Origin: Cystobasidiopsis lactophilus
Taxonomy: Eukaryota; Basidiomycota; Agaricostilbomycetes; Agaricostilbales; Chionosphaeraceae
Length of the DNA: 64,000 nucleotides
Assembly (NCBI GenBank): GCA_001599975.1
Contig: BCIO01000003.1
Coordinates: forward strand, 3,644,762-3,708,761
Direction of reading: 5' to 3'
The position numbers and the translations under genes are program-made. Within the stretch, counting starts at the first letter, position 1. Every line of letters starts with the position of its first letter. Positions 11,228 to 23,793 of the stretch are shown piece by piece. The notes beneath the pieces were generated by a model. That model searched no databases. It was given only the letters and a program-made list of their open reading frames with translations, and was not told the DNA's origin.

Positions 11228-12329
11228 TCAACTGAGCGCCACGATCAGGCCGTACTATAAACGAGATATCAGGATGAGAGAGCGTGATTTAGAGGGAAAG
11301 GAGCGTACCAGTCCCAAAACTTCGGCGAAAACTGCATGATGAGCGCCGTAAGTACTCTAATCGCAGAGATTGCAAAAAGGGACCGAACTAAGCATGAGGA
11401 CCATTGCGACAAAGACTCTGCTCTGAAAGACAAAGGCTCGGACGGCCTTTAGGACAAGCCCCGGACGTTTTTCCAGTCAAAATGAGGACTTCTAGACCTA
11501 AACGACGGAAAACAACATACATTGTCTCCGATCGTCCCAATGGCGTATCCTCCAGCCATTCCAGCAAGACCACAGCTGAGACCGGCCGCCAGATGGATGC
11601 AGCCTCTGCGGAAAGCGGTGCGCGCCACAGTTAGGGGACGCCCTCGGAGAGCTCTGGGGTTCGAAACGCACTGAAAGAGCGAGTAGTCTTTTGATGGGTC
11701 CACTGTGGCATCCAAGTAAGGGATTCAAGGTCCTTGTAAAACAGAGGACGGGAGGGGAGCTCACATCCGCCAACGATCAAGACTCTGGAAATGCTCTGTC
11801 AGAGCCGATTCGCCGATTTGTACCGCAAAAAACACTCACGCTACCACCAGGCCATACACAGCGATGACTGGTCCGGCCAATGAGCCAAGTGAACATCCGC
11901 GCTTGGGTGCACAACTCACTACCAGCCTATTCGCCATCACATTCGCCTTTAGCATCGCCCTCTAATGTATTGGATTAGAGCAAGCATACCATGACGACAG
12001 GAATCAGAGACTAAGAGGACCGGATTGAACTTCCGAGCGAGATCGCGAAAAGGAGAGCCACGCACTTTCATGATCAATTCTGGCCGGACCGTCCCCAGCC
12101 CGGTGATCCCAATGCCTGCTTTCATCGTGCCAAAAGCTGCTCCGATCGTCGACATGACCATGGCGGCGGCCACCCCTGATGCTCTTCCTTGAGCGCTCGC
12201 CCAATTCCGAAAACCGCCTCGAACACGCACCCGCGAAGCCCAGGAACGGCGCATCTGCGCTTCATTTTGAGCACCCGGACTGGCCAGATGACCAGCACAC
12301 TCACAACTGGGACAGTAAGCCAAAGACAT
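11228..12329 (-). CDS. VMA11: V-type proton ATPase proteolipid subunit c' (VMA11-like)
   Basis: Eleven small exons (minus): 12329-12305, 12254-12231, 12175-12066, 12010-11990, 11901-11840, 11784-11765, 11702-11672, 11605-11521, 11446-11389, 11331-11309 and 11254-11228. They sum to 486 nt (161 aa). The product has four membrane helices: [18 protein letters not shown], then [45 protein letters not shown], and VLMLIFAEVLGLYGLIVAL with the essential proton-carrying Glu in helix 4. ELIMKSLIPVVM favours subunit c' over c. It belongs to the rotor ring of the vacuolar Vo sector. The acceptor before exon 5 is uncertain: the model adds eight residues (start RGC) not expected in the family. Exons this small are invisible to simple ORF scans. 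It is divergent with ERG4. Confidence 0.85.
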
Positions 12330-12452
12330 GGCTGGCGACGAAAGGAAGGAGATGAGCCAGGGCAATTCCGCAGGGGAACTCGGGATACGTCTCCCGGTGA
12401 GGTTCCCCTGCGTGCGCCAGAACGCTGCTCTGCTTCTCGTCAGGCGCCCACC
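12330..12452. promoter_or_regulatory. Shared divergent promoter, VMA11-like / ERG4
   Basis: Only 123 bp separate the two start codons, so both 5' UTRs and promoters must sit here. No clear TATA box seen. Confidence 0.5.
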
Positions 12453-14512
12453 ATGAGCAAAACGAAAGCGCCCGCGAAGGGGTCTGCTGAAGAGAAGAAG
12501 TAGGTCTCAGAAACAGGCAAAGCGAGCGAGCACTCAAGTTGGAACGCAGGGCCCAAGCGGACAAGCTGCATGTTTTTGTTGATCGAAGCGAAGACGGATC
12601 GATGCTGACCTCTTCGCGTGCAGAAAGCTGGATCCAGATGTACAGTGAGTATTTGAGAACACGATCTGGCGAGAGGCTCAAGGCGATGGCAGCCATGAAT
12701 ACGAATTTGGGCAAGTTTGCTCTATCATGCTGGCCGGAGGACGCGCCTAATGCAGGAAAGAGCAGAGGTCCAGTGGGCACCGGCGCCATGATGGTCATCT
12801 TTCCGTGTCTGCTGTACTACCTCTGGGCTTGCCTCACTTTCTACGACGGCAAGCTGCAATATCCCGCCTCGCCTTCGGACATTGTGCCGTGGCTCCAGCA
12901 CTTTGGCCAGCTCATCAAGCAGCACGCCCCTCCCACCCAAAAGGCCTGCGCCATCTACATCGGCCTGATGGTCTACCAGCTCGCTCTCGCTTTGATCTTG
13001 CCCGGCTACCAGCAGGAAGGCCTGCCCGTCGCCTCGCTCAAGGGCAAGAAGCTCATGTACAATTGCAATGGCCTGCCCGCTTTCTACCTCACCATGATTA
13101 CCGCTGCCACCCTGCACTACCTGGACATCTTCCGCCTCTCGGCTCTAATTGACGAGTTCGGGCCGATCATGACGGTCGCCATGATTGCCAGCTTCTTCAT
13201 CGCCGGTGCATGCTACTTTGGCACAGTGCTCTTCGGCCACCCCATCCGCATGTCTGGCAACTTTATCTACGACTTCTTCAGTCAGTTTTCAATTTTCCAT
13301 GCGCTTTGCGGAGTGCTGACCTCGCTCTTAGTGGGCGCCGTCTTGAACCCTCGCATCGGCACCGTCGACATTAAGATGTGGGTGCTTCCATCACGCTGTT
13401 GAAGGCGGTCTAAATGTATGTATCAGGGTGGCGGAAGTCCGGATACCGTGGATGCTGCTTTTCTTGATCTCCATTGGCGGCTGCATCAAGCAGCACGAGG
13501 TCTACGGCTACGTCTCCCCCAACTTGGCCTTCATGGTCATGGCTTCTGGCCTCCAGCTCAACGCATGCGCCAAAGGAGAGGACTGCATTCCTCAGACTTG
13601 GGGTGAGTACTCTCATTCGGTTTGAGTAGAAGCCCCATTCTCAGCGCGTTACCTCTGACAGACATGACCTAGTAAGTTGCACGCTCTAGTTGATGGGGCG
13701 ATGGCTGCTGAGCCGGCATGTCTCACAGCGAAAAGTTTGGCTGGCTGGTGAGCTCAGATCTTGCACCGCTTGCCCGCCAGAACCGCCACTGACAAAGGGA
13801 AACAGCTCGCATTCTGGAACTTCGCCGGCGTGCCCTTCAGCTACTGCTACTCGGTCCTGTGGATGAGCACTCACAATCCCGAGGAGTACCGGTTCTCGAC
13901 GGCGACATACGTCCTGCTCTACGGCACGCACATCGTCGCCCACTACATCTTTGACACGGCCATGGCGCAAAAGTCGCACTTCAAAATGCAGATGGAAGGC
14001 CAGCTGGGCCACGCGCGGCGGACGTTCCCGCAATGGCCCTGGAACACGCTCAAGGACCCCAAATACATCCAGTGCGAAAACGGGGGCAAGCTGTTGATCA
14101 GCGGCTGGTGGGCGTTTTTGAGGAAGCCCGTCAGCTATGCTCCCTCTGTGTACCGCTCGCACCCATTCTAACACTTCTAAACGCGCAGAACTACAGCGCG
14201 GACACGGTGCAAATTTTCACTTGGGCCTTGTGCGCCGGCTTCCCGAATGTCATTGTGTACTGGTGAGCATTAAATTACAGCAGTAACAGCTTTTTAGCGT
14301 CTAACATGGTGATCTAGGTATCCGTTCTTCTTCTTCTGCATGATCATCCACCGAGTCGGCCGCGACTTTGCCCGCTGCGAACGCAAGTACGGCAAGGACT
14401 GGGACAGGGTGAGCCTTCTCCGTCTTCAGTCCTTGGTGAGCGACTTACGACGAGGGCCTCGATGCAGTACTGCGCGGTGGTCAAGTGGCGCTTCATCCCG
14501 TTCATCTACTAG
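12453..14512 (+). CDS. ERG4: Delta(24(24(1)))-sterol reductase (ERG4 family)
   Basis: Eleven exons: 12453-12499, 12624-12644, 12766-13280, 13332-13377, 13427-13602, 13662-13671, 13729-13747, 13806-14129, 14189-14262, 14318-14408 and 14468-14512. They total 1368 nt (455 aa), the usual ERG4 length. The protein is multi-pass: [20 protein letters not shown] near the N-terminus, [61 protein letters not shown], and a C-terminus [18 protein letters not shown] ending in RFIPFIY. It catalyses the last step of ergosterol synthesis, NADPH-dependent reduction of the C24(28) double bond, in the ER membrane. One exon is only 10 nt (13662-13671). The 3' end lies 16 bp from the convergent permease gene. Confidence 0.93.
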
Positions 14513-14528
14513 AAGACCCCGGCGCTTG

Positions 14529-16358
14529 TTAAAACCAGTACACCTCCCCCAAAATAATCAAGCAGGCCAATGTAGTCTGCAAGATCACAGGCACAGCATT
14601 CCACAGCGCAAACTGCGCGTTGGAGACGATGATCCCCTTTTGCTTGAGCAAGTTGCGCCAGAGCAAGCCGGCCAGGCTTCCGGTGAAAGTGAACGAGAAG
14701 GCGCCGAGATTGCTGCCTAAAGCGACTGCGTAGAGGGCCGCCTTGAGGATCCGCTCGTCTTTATTGACAAACGCCTCGGTTCGTCTGGCCTTGAATGAGC
14801 CGCCCGACCTCAAAGTCTAAATCGCGCTTGCGCTCACAGTATCTTGACCATAAGGATAGTAGCCCCAATGTTGGTGCCACAAATAGGACACAGGATGACA
14901 GTCATATAGCCCATAAAGAACTGCGCAAAGCGAGTGTAAGGCGCGCAAGGAATCCAGAACGGAGGGCAACTAACCACCGCCTTGGCGGGTGAGGTGCACG
15001 CCCTGGCGAAGCCTTTTGCGAAGACCTCAATCCAACCAAGTTGAGCCAGCCCTTGAACCAAAATGAACATGCCTATGGCGAACGGCAGGATGGGAATCGG
15101 GAGGTATGAAAGCGTGGTCGAGGTGGTGGGAAAGCGTTTGGACAATCTGCGCTTGAATGAAGCAAGAGTTGATGGTTTTTGGAAAGTGGGCTTGATCGGA
15201 GACGTCCCCAAGTCAATCTCTTCCGCCGCCGTTTCGAGCGAAGGGCTGGCCACCGGGCTTGATTTTGTCTTTGGTGGCTGAGGGTGCCTGAAATAGTCGG
15301 CCAGAATGTCCCTGAGCAAAGCAATGATGCCTGCGGGAAGGGTGACCATCCAAACAGAGACCGCTTCGTTGGGAACAAAGGAGGTGCCGACCAAAACGGC
15401 CAAAGTGACGAGCATGAGGACGCTGTGGAAGACGGCACCACTGGGATCGACCATCGCGGAACGAGGGTCCACGTCGGGTGGCATAATTTTAGGCGGGATA
15501 GACAATGGGAAGCGCCATTTGAACAGGCCGAAGACGAGAGGGTAGCAAACGATCGCCGGGAGGACAGCTGGAAGGATGGTGTATTTGGTGAAGCCGGTCA
15601 AGAAGTTGAGAGAAAAGGCTCCCGTGATCAAGACGTTGGTGGGATTGGACGGTACAAGCACCGCGGAAGCCGTGTTGGCTGCGACAAACTCGGCAAAAAT
15701 CCAGGGAGTGGGCGGATCGAGCGCCGCGACCCGGGTGAAGTAGGCCAAGAACGCTGTGCCCGAGAGAATGATGGGGTCGTTGCCGACGATGATCCCAAAG
15801 ACGAAGAAGAAGATGTAGAGGGAGGTAAAGAGGGAGTTGCCGGATTGAGAGTGACCACCCCGTTGCGAAACATAAAAGGCCAAAGACCTCAATGCTCCCG
15901 TCGTGTCGAGAGATATGGCGATGTAGGCTAGCGATATGAACAGAACCAGGACGTTGTAGGGCTTGATGCCATCTTCGCCACCAATGCCTTTAGCGATAGC
16001 CGAGCCATCGATGGTCGTTGTGATCAAAAGGAGCAGCACACCAAGAAGCTGCGAGATATCAGAAACGAACGGGAGGCCAAGCACAGCGCACTCACTGGAG
16101 CAGTTTCGAGAGACAGGGGAACGTGGCGAAACCTCTTCTGGCTCTCGCCTTCCTCCTCTGGCCCAATGACACGCGCTGCGACCAAAACGGCCGAAACCAG
16201 TCGTCCAACGAATCTTGGTAAAGGTAAGTTCACAGGACGGATCGTCAATGCGACTGTACGAGGTCAGCGCCAGCGCCAAGAGCTTCAGAAGGAGAAGGGC
16301 GCTCACTGACGACAACGAAGACGGCAAGCCCAAAACCACTGAAGCCATTCAGAGCCAT
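14529..16358 (-). CDS. ArsB/NhaD-superfamily anion permease
   Basis: Exons (minus): 16358-16307, 16253-16096, 16048-14975, 14920-14838 and 14808-14529, totalling 548 aa. Exon 1 starts MALNGFSGFGLAVF. The spliced protein has about 11 membrane helices with hallmark stretches LLGVLLLLITTTIDG, GIKPYNVLVLFISLAYIAIS, LDTTGALRSLAFYV, FGIIVGNDPIILSGTAFLA, CGTNIGATILMVKIL and YAVALGSNLGAFSFTFT. The family moves arsenite, citrate or similar anions, or exchanges Na+/H+; the substrate is not readable. A hydrophilic loop about residues 330-410 separates the two halves, as is common. The intron between the last two exons comes out at 29 nt in my model, unusually short. It is divergent from ATP11 (156 bp) and convergent with ERG4. 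Confidence 0.82.
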
Positions 16359-16514
16359 TTCGAATGCTTGTCCCCGCTCATGGCCAAGAGATCTTTTGTA
16401 CAAATGGAGGCCAGAGAAATAGGTCGGGCACCGCTGATCGACGTCCAAGGGCAAACTTAGCGGAAGCGGCGGCGGAAGCAGTGCATTCGCCTTTCATCCC
16501 TGATCGACCTTGTC

Positions 16515-17568
16515 ATGTTGCGACGCAGCTTGTGCAACTGCTTTATATATCCGCCCAGGGCTGCGAGGGGGAGGCAGATCAACACCGATGCGCTCGTGGG
16601 AGGCCGCGAGGCCATCGAAAAGAAGAAGCAGCTGTTCGAAGCGAAATACAGGGACCGGCTCGAAAAGGCTGCAAAAGAGTGAGGGCAGGTTGGCTTCAAG
16701 CACAGAGGCATGTCTCAACAATACGCTGCAGGCAAGGCGTGGACCTAGAAACGCTTAAAGCCAAGGCTCTGGCTCGTCAGAAGGCCTCTCTCCCTCCACA
16801 GCCCAAAACCTCTCCCGTGCCCCCCACGGCTCCATCGCTCGAGCAAGTAAAAGCCGGGTCCCTCAATAAAGAAGCTGTCAACAAATCCGCGGTCAAAGTG
16901 AGGCGGCTTTCCACAAGAGGCCGGTGCTCAAAAAAAATTGATGCGGTCCATTGCAGCCTCTTTCTTCCATTCTCGACATTTCCAAACTCCTCACACGAGA
17001 CCCTCCAATAACAGCCGAAGAGATCGGAGCGATGTGGACGGCCTACCACGCCACCTCGTCGTCAACCACGCGGCTCGGCGCCGTCGTCCCGCTTGCCACG
17101 TACCAGAGAATGCTCGCCCTCTCTAAGCGGTACCCGGAATTTGTCTTACCCTTGCCAAGAGAAGTGGAAGGAGGAGAGAAGGGCGCCGAAATGATCTTTC
17201 TCCAATGGGCTGCGCTGCCTTCCGAAACTGCGACGGCCCACCAGCCAACGTCGGTCCTCTTCACCTCGCTGGCAGCCTTCAAGGCACACGGTAGCTTCGC
17301 CCAACCGGCCCTGTGTTTGACGCATTACACCGATCTGGCCGACTCGCATGGGCTCGTCTTGCTGCGTGGCGAAGTCACCACTTCGGACGCGAGCGGCCAG
17401 CCCCTGATGACACCTATCGATGCACAGCTACTCTGCTTTCGATTGCAGCAGTTCTACACGGCTGGACCAGGGACGGATCTTGAGCAATTGCTCAAGAGCT
17501 TCCACGGCGATCCGGCGGCTGGTCCGTTTGAGATCGAGCGACTGACCGAGAAAGCTTGGCAAATTTGA
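16515..17568 (+). CDS. ATP11: Mitochondrial F1-ATPase assembly factor ATP11 (ATPAF1)
   Basis: Exons 16515-16678, 16732-16897 and 16957-17568 give 313 aa. The N-terminus is Arg-rich (MLRRSLCNCFIYPPRAARGR), as expected for a mitochondrial presequence, then a charged helix region, then the ATP11 domain: PLSSILDISKLL, ITAEEIGAMWTAYHA, YPEFVLPLPRE, MIFLQWAAL, LCLTHYTDLADSHGLVLLRG and the FRLQQFYT segment near the end. ATP11 is a matrix chaperone that binds the F1 beta subunit during F1 assembly. The stop at 17566-17568 follows a typical short C-terminal helix. It shares a 156-bp upstream region with the divergent permease. Confidence 0.9.
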
Positions 17569-17704
17569 TTGTACCATGGATAGTGCGAATGGGCACATGC
17601 GATCCGCGATGCAAACGAGAAATGTCTAACGCAGTCTATGCAAAATTAGGGAGGCACTACATAGGAACCAACGAATGTGTCCACCGGTGAAGGTGAATTC
17701 GTAA

Positions 17705-20700
17705 TTATCGCTTGGCGTAGCGTTTTGTGAGGAATTTGGCGGCGATCAAGGTGATGATGGCGTTGAAGACCTGATTCAAGAGGGTGAGCAAGGGCCAGAT
17801 GGTGCGCAGATGCGGAAGGACTCACCATGAAGGCGATCAAGATGCCGAGATCTCTCCATCGGGTATCGAAGGAGATGCCTAAGGGTTCGTAGAACTCTTG
17901 GCCGAACGCATACTGGCAGTACTGGCAGCCAGAGGTGGCGTCTGGGTTGTTGATGTAGCCTCCTCCGGCAGTAACGAAGTCACCCGCCCATTGGTTGCAC
18001 GTTTGGCCAGCGGGAGGATCGAAGACAGAGTACTCGCTGTCCGAGCAGACCACTGGCAATTGATAAAGTTCTGTCGAGACCATGCCAGCAACCAATCTTG
18101 TGAATGGATCTAATTGATACAGCCTGGAAGAGTCCATGCGTCAGCTCAATGGACTTGTCTGATCCATTGGTAAAGAGATTGCGCACCAGCTTGAGTAGAA
18201 CTTTGGCATGTTGCCCTTCGGAATGGTGACGCCGCAGAACAAGGTGGTGCTATGAGACGCAACAGGCATAAGTCACAGCCACAGAGAGCAATGGGCCAAA
18301 AACCTACATGACCAGAATGAAAGGGTTGGTCATGGCCGCGATGAAAATGGACGGGCTGAGGGCCGCGATGGCTTGGCCGAGAGTGACGGAGAAGAACTCG
18401 AGCACAAGCAACAAAAAGAACTGATAGCCGGCCCTCGATGAATCGCGTTGGAAGCCGATGGGGAAGTAGAAGAGCAAGAAGTAGACGATGGCGCAGAAGA
18501 GCGAGTATGGCGACTCTGCGATGAGCTGGCCGAGCGCGAAGACGACCTCGCTGTACATCCTGGAAGAGTTCTCGCGCAAGAAGGTCATGCGTGCCATGAT
18601 GAATAGTGGCTCTGTGGTTGAAATGATGACGGCAGGAAGAATCGTGCTCATGAAGATGGCAAAGCTGAGCGCGCAGGGTGCTCAGTTTGGCCCACAACAA
18701 AATGCGGCAAAAAGACAGCCTACACTCTGTACTGCAGCGCCACCAAGCTCGTTTGCAAGTTGAGGAAGGTGAGAGAAGTCAAAAGGGCGACAACCGCATG
18801 CTAGACAAGACTTTAGCGGCGCAGAAGTAATGACAAAAGCTGAACTCACGCAGAACAGTCTCGTGAAGCCATAATCTTGATTCCCAACTGGTGAGCGAAG
18901 ATGAAGCAATGAAAAGGAGCAACCGTACCTGCATTGCGCCAGAAAGCCACCAAGCTGCGCTTGCTGACAATTCTGAGCTGCGTCATGAAAGGCGTGGCAT
19001 CTGGACGCAAGGGTCAGCGACGCATGGAGAGAACTCCGCAGAGCGACGAACATTGCTTCGCAGCTTCTGCATCCTCCTCTTGTGGCCGCGCGAGAGCCTC
19101 CGTCTTGATGGCCACGATGTCCTCCTTGGTGCGGGTGAACTCTTCGCTCTCCAGCCACAGATCAGCCCAGTCGCGATCACCAACACGCTTGGTGACACCA
19201 GCGCCTGTGAAAGCCGTCAAATCAGTTCTCTAAGCACCAATTGGCCTGCCAACTCACCGATAGCTTCGAGCATGTATTCAGCCATATTTTGGGTAGGAGG
19301 GCAATGGGCGCCACGTTCCGCAAAGTATTCCCGAATGACGTGGGAATCGGATCCGATGTCGCCAAAATATACACAGCGGCCGCCCGACTTGAGAAGAAGC
19401 AGTCGGTCAAAGTGCTCGAACAAAAAGGCATTGGGCTCTGGATTCGGGTTCAATCACTGCAATCTGAAGGAACGCAGAATCACTTACGATGAATCGTGCA
19501 CAAGATAGCCTGGCCAGCAGCGGCCAGCTTGCGCAGGAAGCGGACCAAGTTGAAAGCGCTTTGGCCATCAAGGCCCGAAGTCGGCTCATCCAAGAACAAG
19601 AGGAGCTGAGGCTTTGAAGCAAGCTCGACACCAATAGTGACACGCTTTCGCGCTTCTACGCTAAGACCAAAGCCAGGGAAGCCTATAGCAAGGCATCAGG
19701 AGCCAGCTTTGCGTGCTCATTTGAAAACGCACCGATCATAGCATCGGCGATGTCGTCCATTTCGAGCAGCTGGATGACTTCTTCGACGTACTTGTTCTTC
19801 TCCTCGATGGACACCGAAGCCGGCTGGCGGAGGTATGCCGAGAATCGAAGCGCCTCGCGGACTGTCGCAGTCCATTCGTGCTCATCTTGCTGCTCGGCGT
19901 AAGCCGTACCGCGCTGGAATGACCGGTCAATCGGTCTACCATTCATCAAGACGTCGCCAGAAATGACACCGATGTTCTTGCGTTGTGCGAGAACGTCCAA
20001 CAGGGTGGTCTGTTGGGTGGACTGTAAATCAGGGCCATTTCTTGCTGAGCAGCTTGGCACATACCTTGCCAGCTCCACTCGCACCCATCAGAGCAGTAAG
20101 CGTGCCCGGTTTGACGTAGCCGAAGACGTGGTTGAGCAAACGGCGTTGGCCGCCTGCGACCGGCACATCGTAGGTCAAGTCCTCCCCTGCAATAATACGG
20201 ATCAGCACGGAAACAAAGTTTTTAGGGCGGACACGAACAAGTGAAGGGCTTCCGCGTTTGGATCAGATCCGAGAGATCTTGCTCGACCTTTTCAGTCTTG
20301 GCCAGTTCGCGCTTTTCCTTCAGTTCTTCATTCAGCCTCTTGCGTTCCTTGTTCTCTTTTAAGAACACCGTAATGGCAGGGCGATCACTTCCGTGTTTGA
20401 AGTATTCGAGGGTGAACGCTTGAAGGCCCAAGAAGCCGACGAAGAAGAGAAGCAAGATTCCGAAGTTGCGCCACACATCTTTGGTGCTGTATTGGAAAGC
20501 AGCGTAGATGTAGTCGGTACCAGGCACGAATTGGTTGCCAGCTGTGGCGCCGGCCAGAGTGCAGACTTGGTTGGGCCCGACGTTGTCCGCTGCAGCGCAA
20601 CTTTTCAGACCCAGTCCCGATATCACACTTCCCACCTACGATACTTGGTGATGCTGCCAATGTTGTGAGGAACAATACTGGCGCCAACGCACTGGAGCGA

Positions 20701-23700
20701 AATGCGGCTGAATTCGTTGTCCATCAAGGCCGAAACTGACAGAGAGGTCAATTTGGACTCAAAATGAGCACAGAAAGCCGCTCTTACACCCAAATGCGAG
20801 CGGATTCATATAACTTGCCGTTGCTACGCTTCAGTACCGTCGAAAATTGACATTCAAAGGGTGTCTTACTAGAACCAGAAGAGCCAGCGCTTCATCGAGA
20901 ATACGGGAACTGCAGGGATAGATTAGTCCGGATGCTATTGAGCTTCCAACGACAAGAGCTGACCAATGTATCCGGAGCTGCGACGGCATCATTAGTCAAT
21001 CGCCGCGAAGGCGCACGTGGAAGGAACTTGCTAGAGAACCATGGCCACCACGGTGAAGGCAGCCAAACGAGCACTGAATTCACATGTAAGTGATGTTGAT
21101 TTGAACAGTGTCCGCCGCGCTTGCGGCAGCTACTGAACTTACGCTGCTTCATAGTTGGAGCACAATGTGCCACACAATCTGAAAAACCCAGCCATGGCAA
21201 GGAACCCAGCGTAGACCAGCACGAAGAAAGTGAAGAAGGCTGAACGAAGATAAAGAACGGTAAGCTGTGCAACAAGACTATTGCATCCAAGACGCACCTC
21301 CTGCACTGGTGGCAAGACCAGCCATGAAGTAGATCTGCAAGAAAGGTCACGCTTGATACAGCTGCTCGGTCCAAAGCTCTCACGATCTGCCCAGGGCATT
21401 AGCAGGCGGCTGCAGGGGGAGGCGGTCAGACTCACCACACAGAACAAGAAGATCTGGGACATGTTGTAAGGCATATCGGCAATGGTGCCAGCGATCGAAA
21501 GAGCTGCTGGCCTGTAGAATGCAAAGTCTGGTGCACATATCGCATAAGGCAAGTGAACGAGCGCAAGCAAGAGAGCGGCACTTGCGTTTTTGGCGGAACA
21601 TGATAGGTCGGCCTTGCATCTGGGTGGGCAGCTCGCTGTGGAAAACTCATGAGTTCAAGCACATCCGAATGAGAAAAGGTGGAGCAGACTTGAAGGCGCC
21701 GAAAGCTGCCGGAGGTTCGCTGGTCAGTTCACCGGTCATCACACTTGAAAAACATGGTTCGCACCATTAAAGAGAAGTGCGATAAAAATTGCACCACCAC
21801 GAGTGAAAGCACCCGCAGAGGTCGTGGGTAGGTTGAGATAGACGGAGCCGCTGACAATACTGTGCGTCGCCCCAAATGTCAGTCGAGGATCCCTACATGC
21901 GAATTACCAGGCCAAAGCACGTACGCGATGATGATGGCAGTGATGAAGGCAACCGAGGTTCCAAGCTTGTCTTGGGCTTTGAGCTGGAATTGGCGGATGG
22001 CCAGAGCCCAGATTTGGGACCACAGCGGGACCGTGTACGGGCTGTTTTTGGGTGTGCCGCGCACTTTTGACTCTAGGACGGCGCGTTCGAACTCGGAGCG
22101 GCGATGCGCGTCGTTCTTCATTTCCAACTCGTAGGCGTCGCGCTCTTTGACAACAGCCGCGTAAACAGCCGACTGCTTGTAAGCTTCCTGCAGCTTGTCG
22201 GGCGTGGACGGCACATCGTCTGCGCTTCTGCCTTCAGCGAACTGCCTCTCGTTGGGGTCCGTGCAGCCGGTGAGGTAGTCGGCGGTGGTCTGTCGGGGCA
22301 AGTCCTTGAAACCAAGATCGACAAAGTACTGCCTGGCTCCCTCGCGGGGTCCGAAATAAACTTGTCGGCCATTGTCGATGACGAGCACCTTATCGAACTG
22401 CTCGTAGATGCCTTCGCCGGCCTGGTATAGAGACACAAAAGTGGTGGCCTTGAAGATGTCGGTCAAGATGCGCAAGGACTTGGCGTAATCAAGGGCCGTT
22501 GCTGGTCCAGGAATCGTGAGAGATAGCCCATCTGTTCAAAACGAGAAACGTACAAGCATCCAGACCGCGGGTAGAGTTGTCCCAGGACATCAGGCAGCCG
22601 CCAGTGGCGAGCATCTCCGCGATACTGACACGTTTCCTGTAGGGGGCAGAATGAGCCGGATGCAGTGAACGTCAAGAATAAGACGTACCTCTCGCCGCCG
22701 GAGACACCGCGGACGAAAGCATTGCCGACTTTGGTATTGCGGGTGTGGCTGATGTTGAGCATGCGAAGGAACAGATCGAGAACTGTCTCTCGGAACTGCT
22801 GTCGGGTTTCTTCTGGAAGACGCTTGCCGGGAGTCTTGGTTCGCAAGGCAAACAACAGCGTTTGGGCGACAGTCAAATCGGGCCAGTCTACACCGCCCAT
22901 CAGCATCGCTCGAAGTGTTCCCCGAGAGGCAAAGAGACTCACGCTGATCATCTTCGGGTGAGTATGACACTTCTCCTGGAAGCAGGAAGCCAAAGCATGA
23001 GCGACCGGCGCCACCAAAAATTAGCCGGACAACGAGACTGACCGCGGTAGCGCTTTCCGAAGTCGCTGGCCTCGACGCCAGCGTATTGCACTGAGCCATC
23101 GACTTTCATGAAGCCAGCACGCTCGTTTGCAATCGCTTTGAGGAATGTAGAGCAGCCAGAGTTGGGGCGCCCCAAGACCAAACACATTTCGCCAGGCTTC
23201 AGCAGACCATTAAAGTCTTGCAAGAGCGGCCTTGGGTTCTTGAACTTGGCGGTGCGCATCATGACCATGATGACTGGCATAAGAAAGAACTCTTTGATGG
23301 CGTCCGGAAAAGTGCGAATGCTGTTTGGGTGGGACGCCGATCAGCCTTGTCTCATTGATGCCGCGGATCCGGAAGGAACCCACAAAATCTTCATGCCACC
23401 CTGGCCAGTGACTGACAGGTTCTTGAAGACGACGCCGACCTCCTTGTGCGCGAAGTCCTCCTGGTCCTTGCGCTGGAGCGAGAGGCGCAAATAAGTCGCC
23501 AAGTCGAAATCGTCGTCCTCGACCATGCCCTTCTCCAGCGCCGACGGGTCCTTGTCCATCTCGGTCTGGCGACGTGAGATCTGGCTCAGTGTACGCCGGA
23601 GCTCAGCGAACTGCGCCTTGGCGTCGTCCACATCGACGTGGTGCTCCTCATCTTCGCCCGCGCCCTCGTCCTTCTCCGACACTTTGGCTTCGACTTCGTC

Positions 23701-23793
23701 CAGCTTGGTCGACTGCGAGGACGCGGACGACGTTTTGGCAATGTTCTCGCCAGGCGCGGCCATCGCGATGGGCTCTGGCAGCTCGGCGGACAT
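17705..23793 (-). CDS. Pleiotropic drug resistance ABC transporter (PDR/ABCG full-size)
   Basis: It starts at ATG 23793 and stops at 17705-17707, with many short introns. Layout (NBD-TMD) x2, typical of fungal PDR pumps of about 1,400-1,500 aa. NBD1: degenerate Walker [17 protein letters not shown] with Cys in place of the usual Lys (about 23,150), signature VRGVSGGER (about 22,700), then [17 protein letters not shown]2: complete Walker [20 protein letters not shown], split by an intron at 20,030-20,080, [15 protein letters not shown] and [14 protein letters not shown]. The asymmetric Walker A sites are the PDR hallmark. The C-terminus ends [12 protein letters not shown]. The acidic N-terminal region (about 130 aa) is Ser/Glu-rich. 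It likely exports drugs or lipids at the plasma membrane. TTG/TTC repeats lie just upstream of the ATG. Confidence 0.9.
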
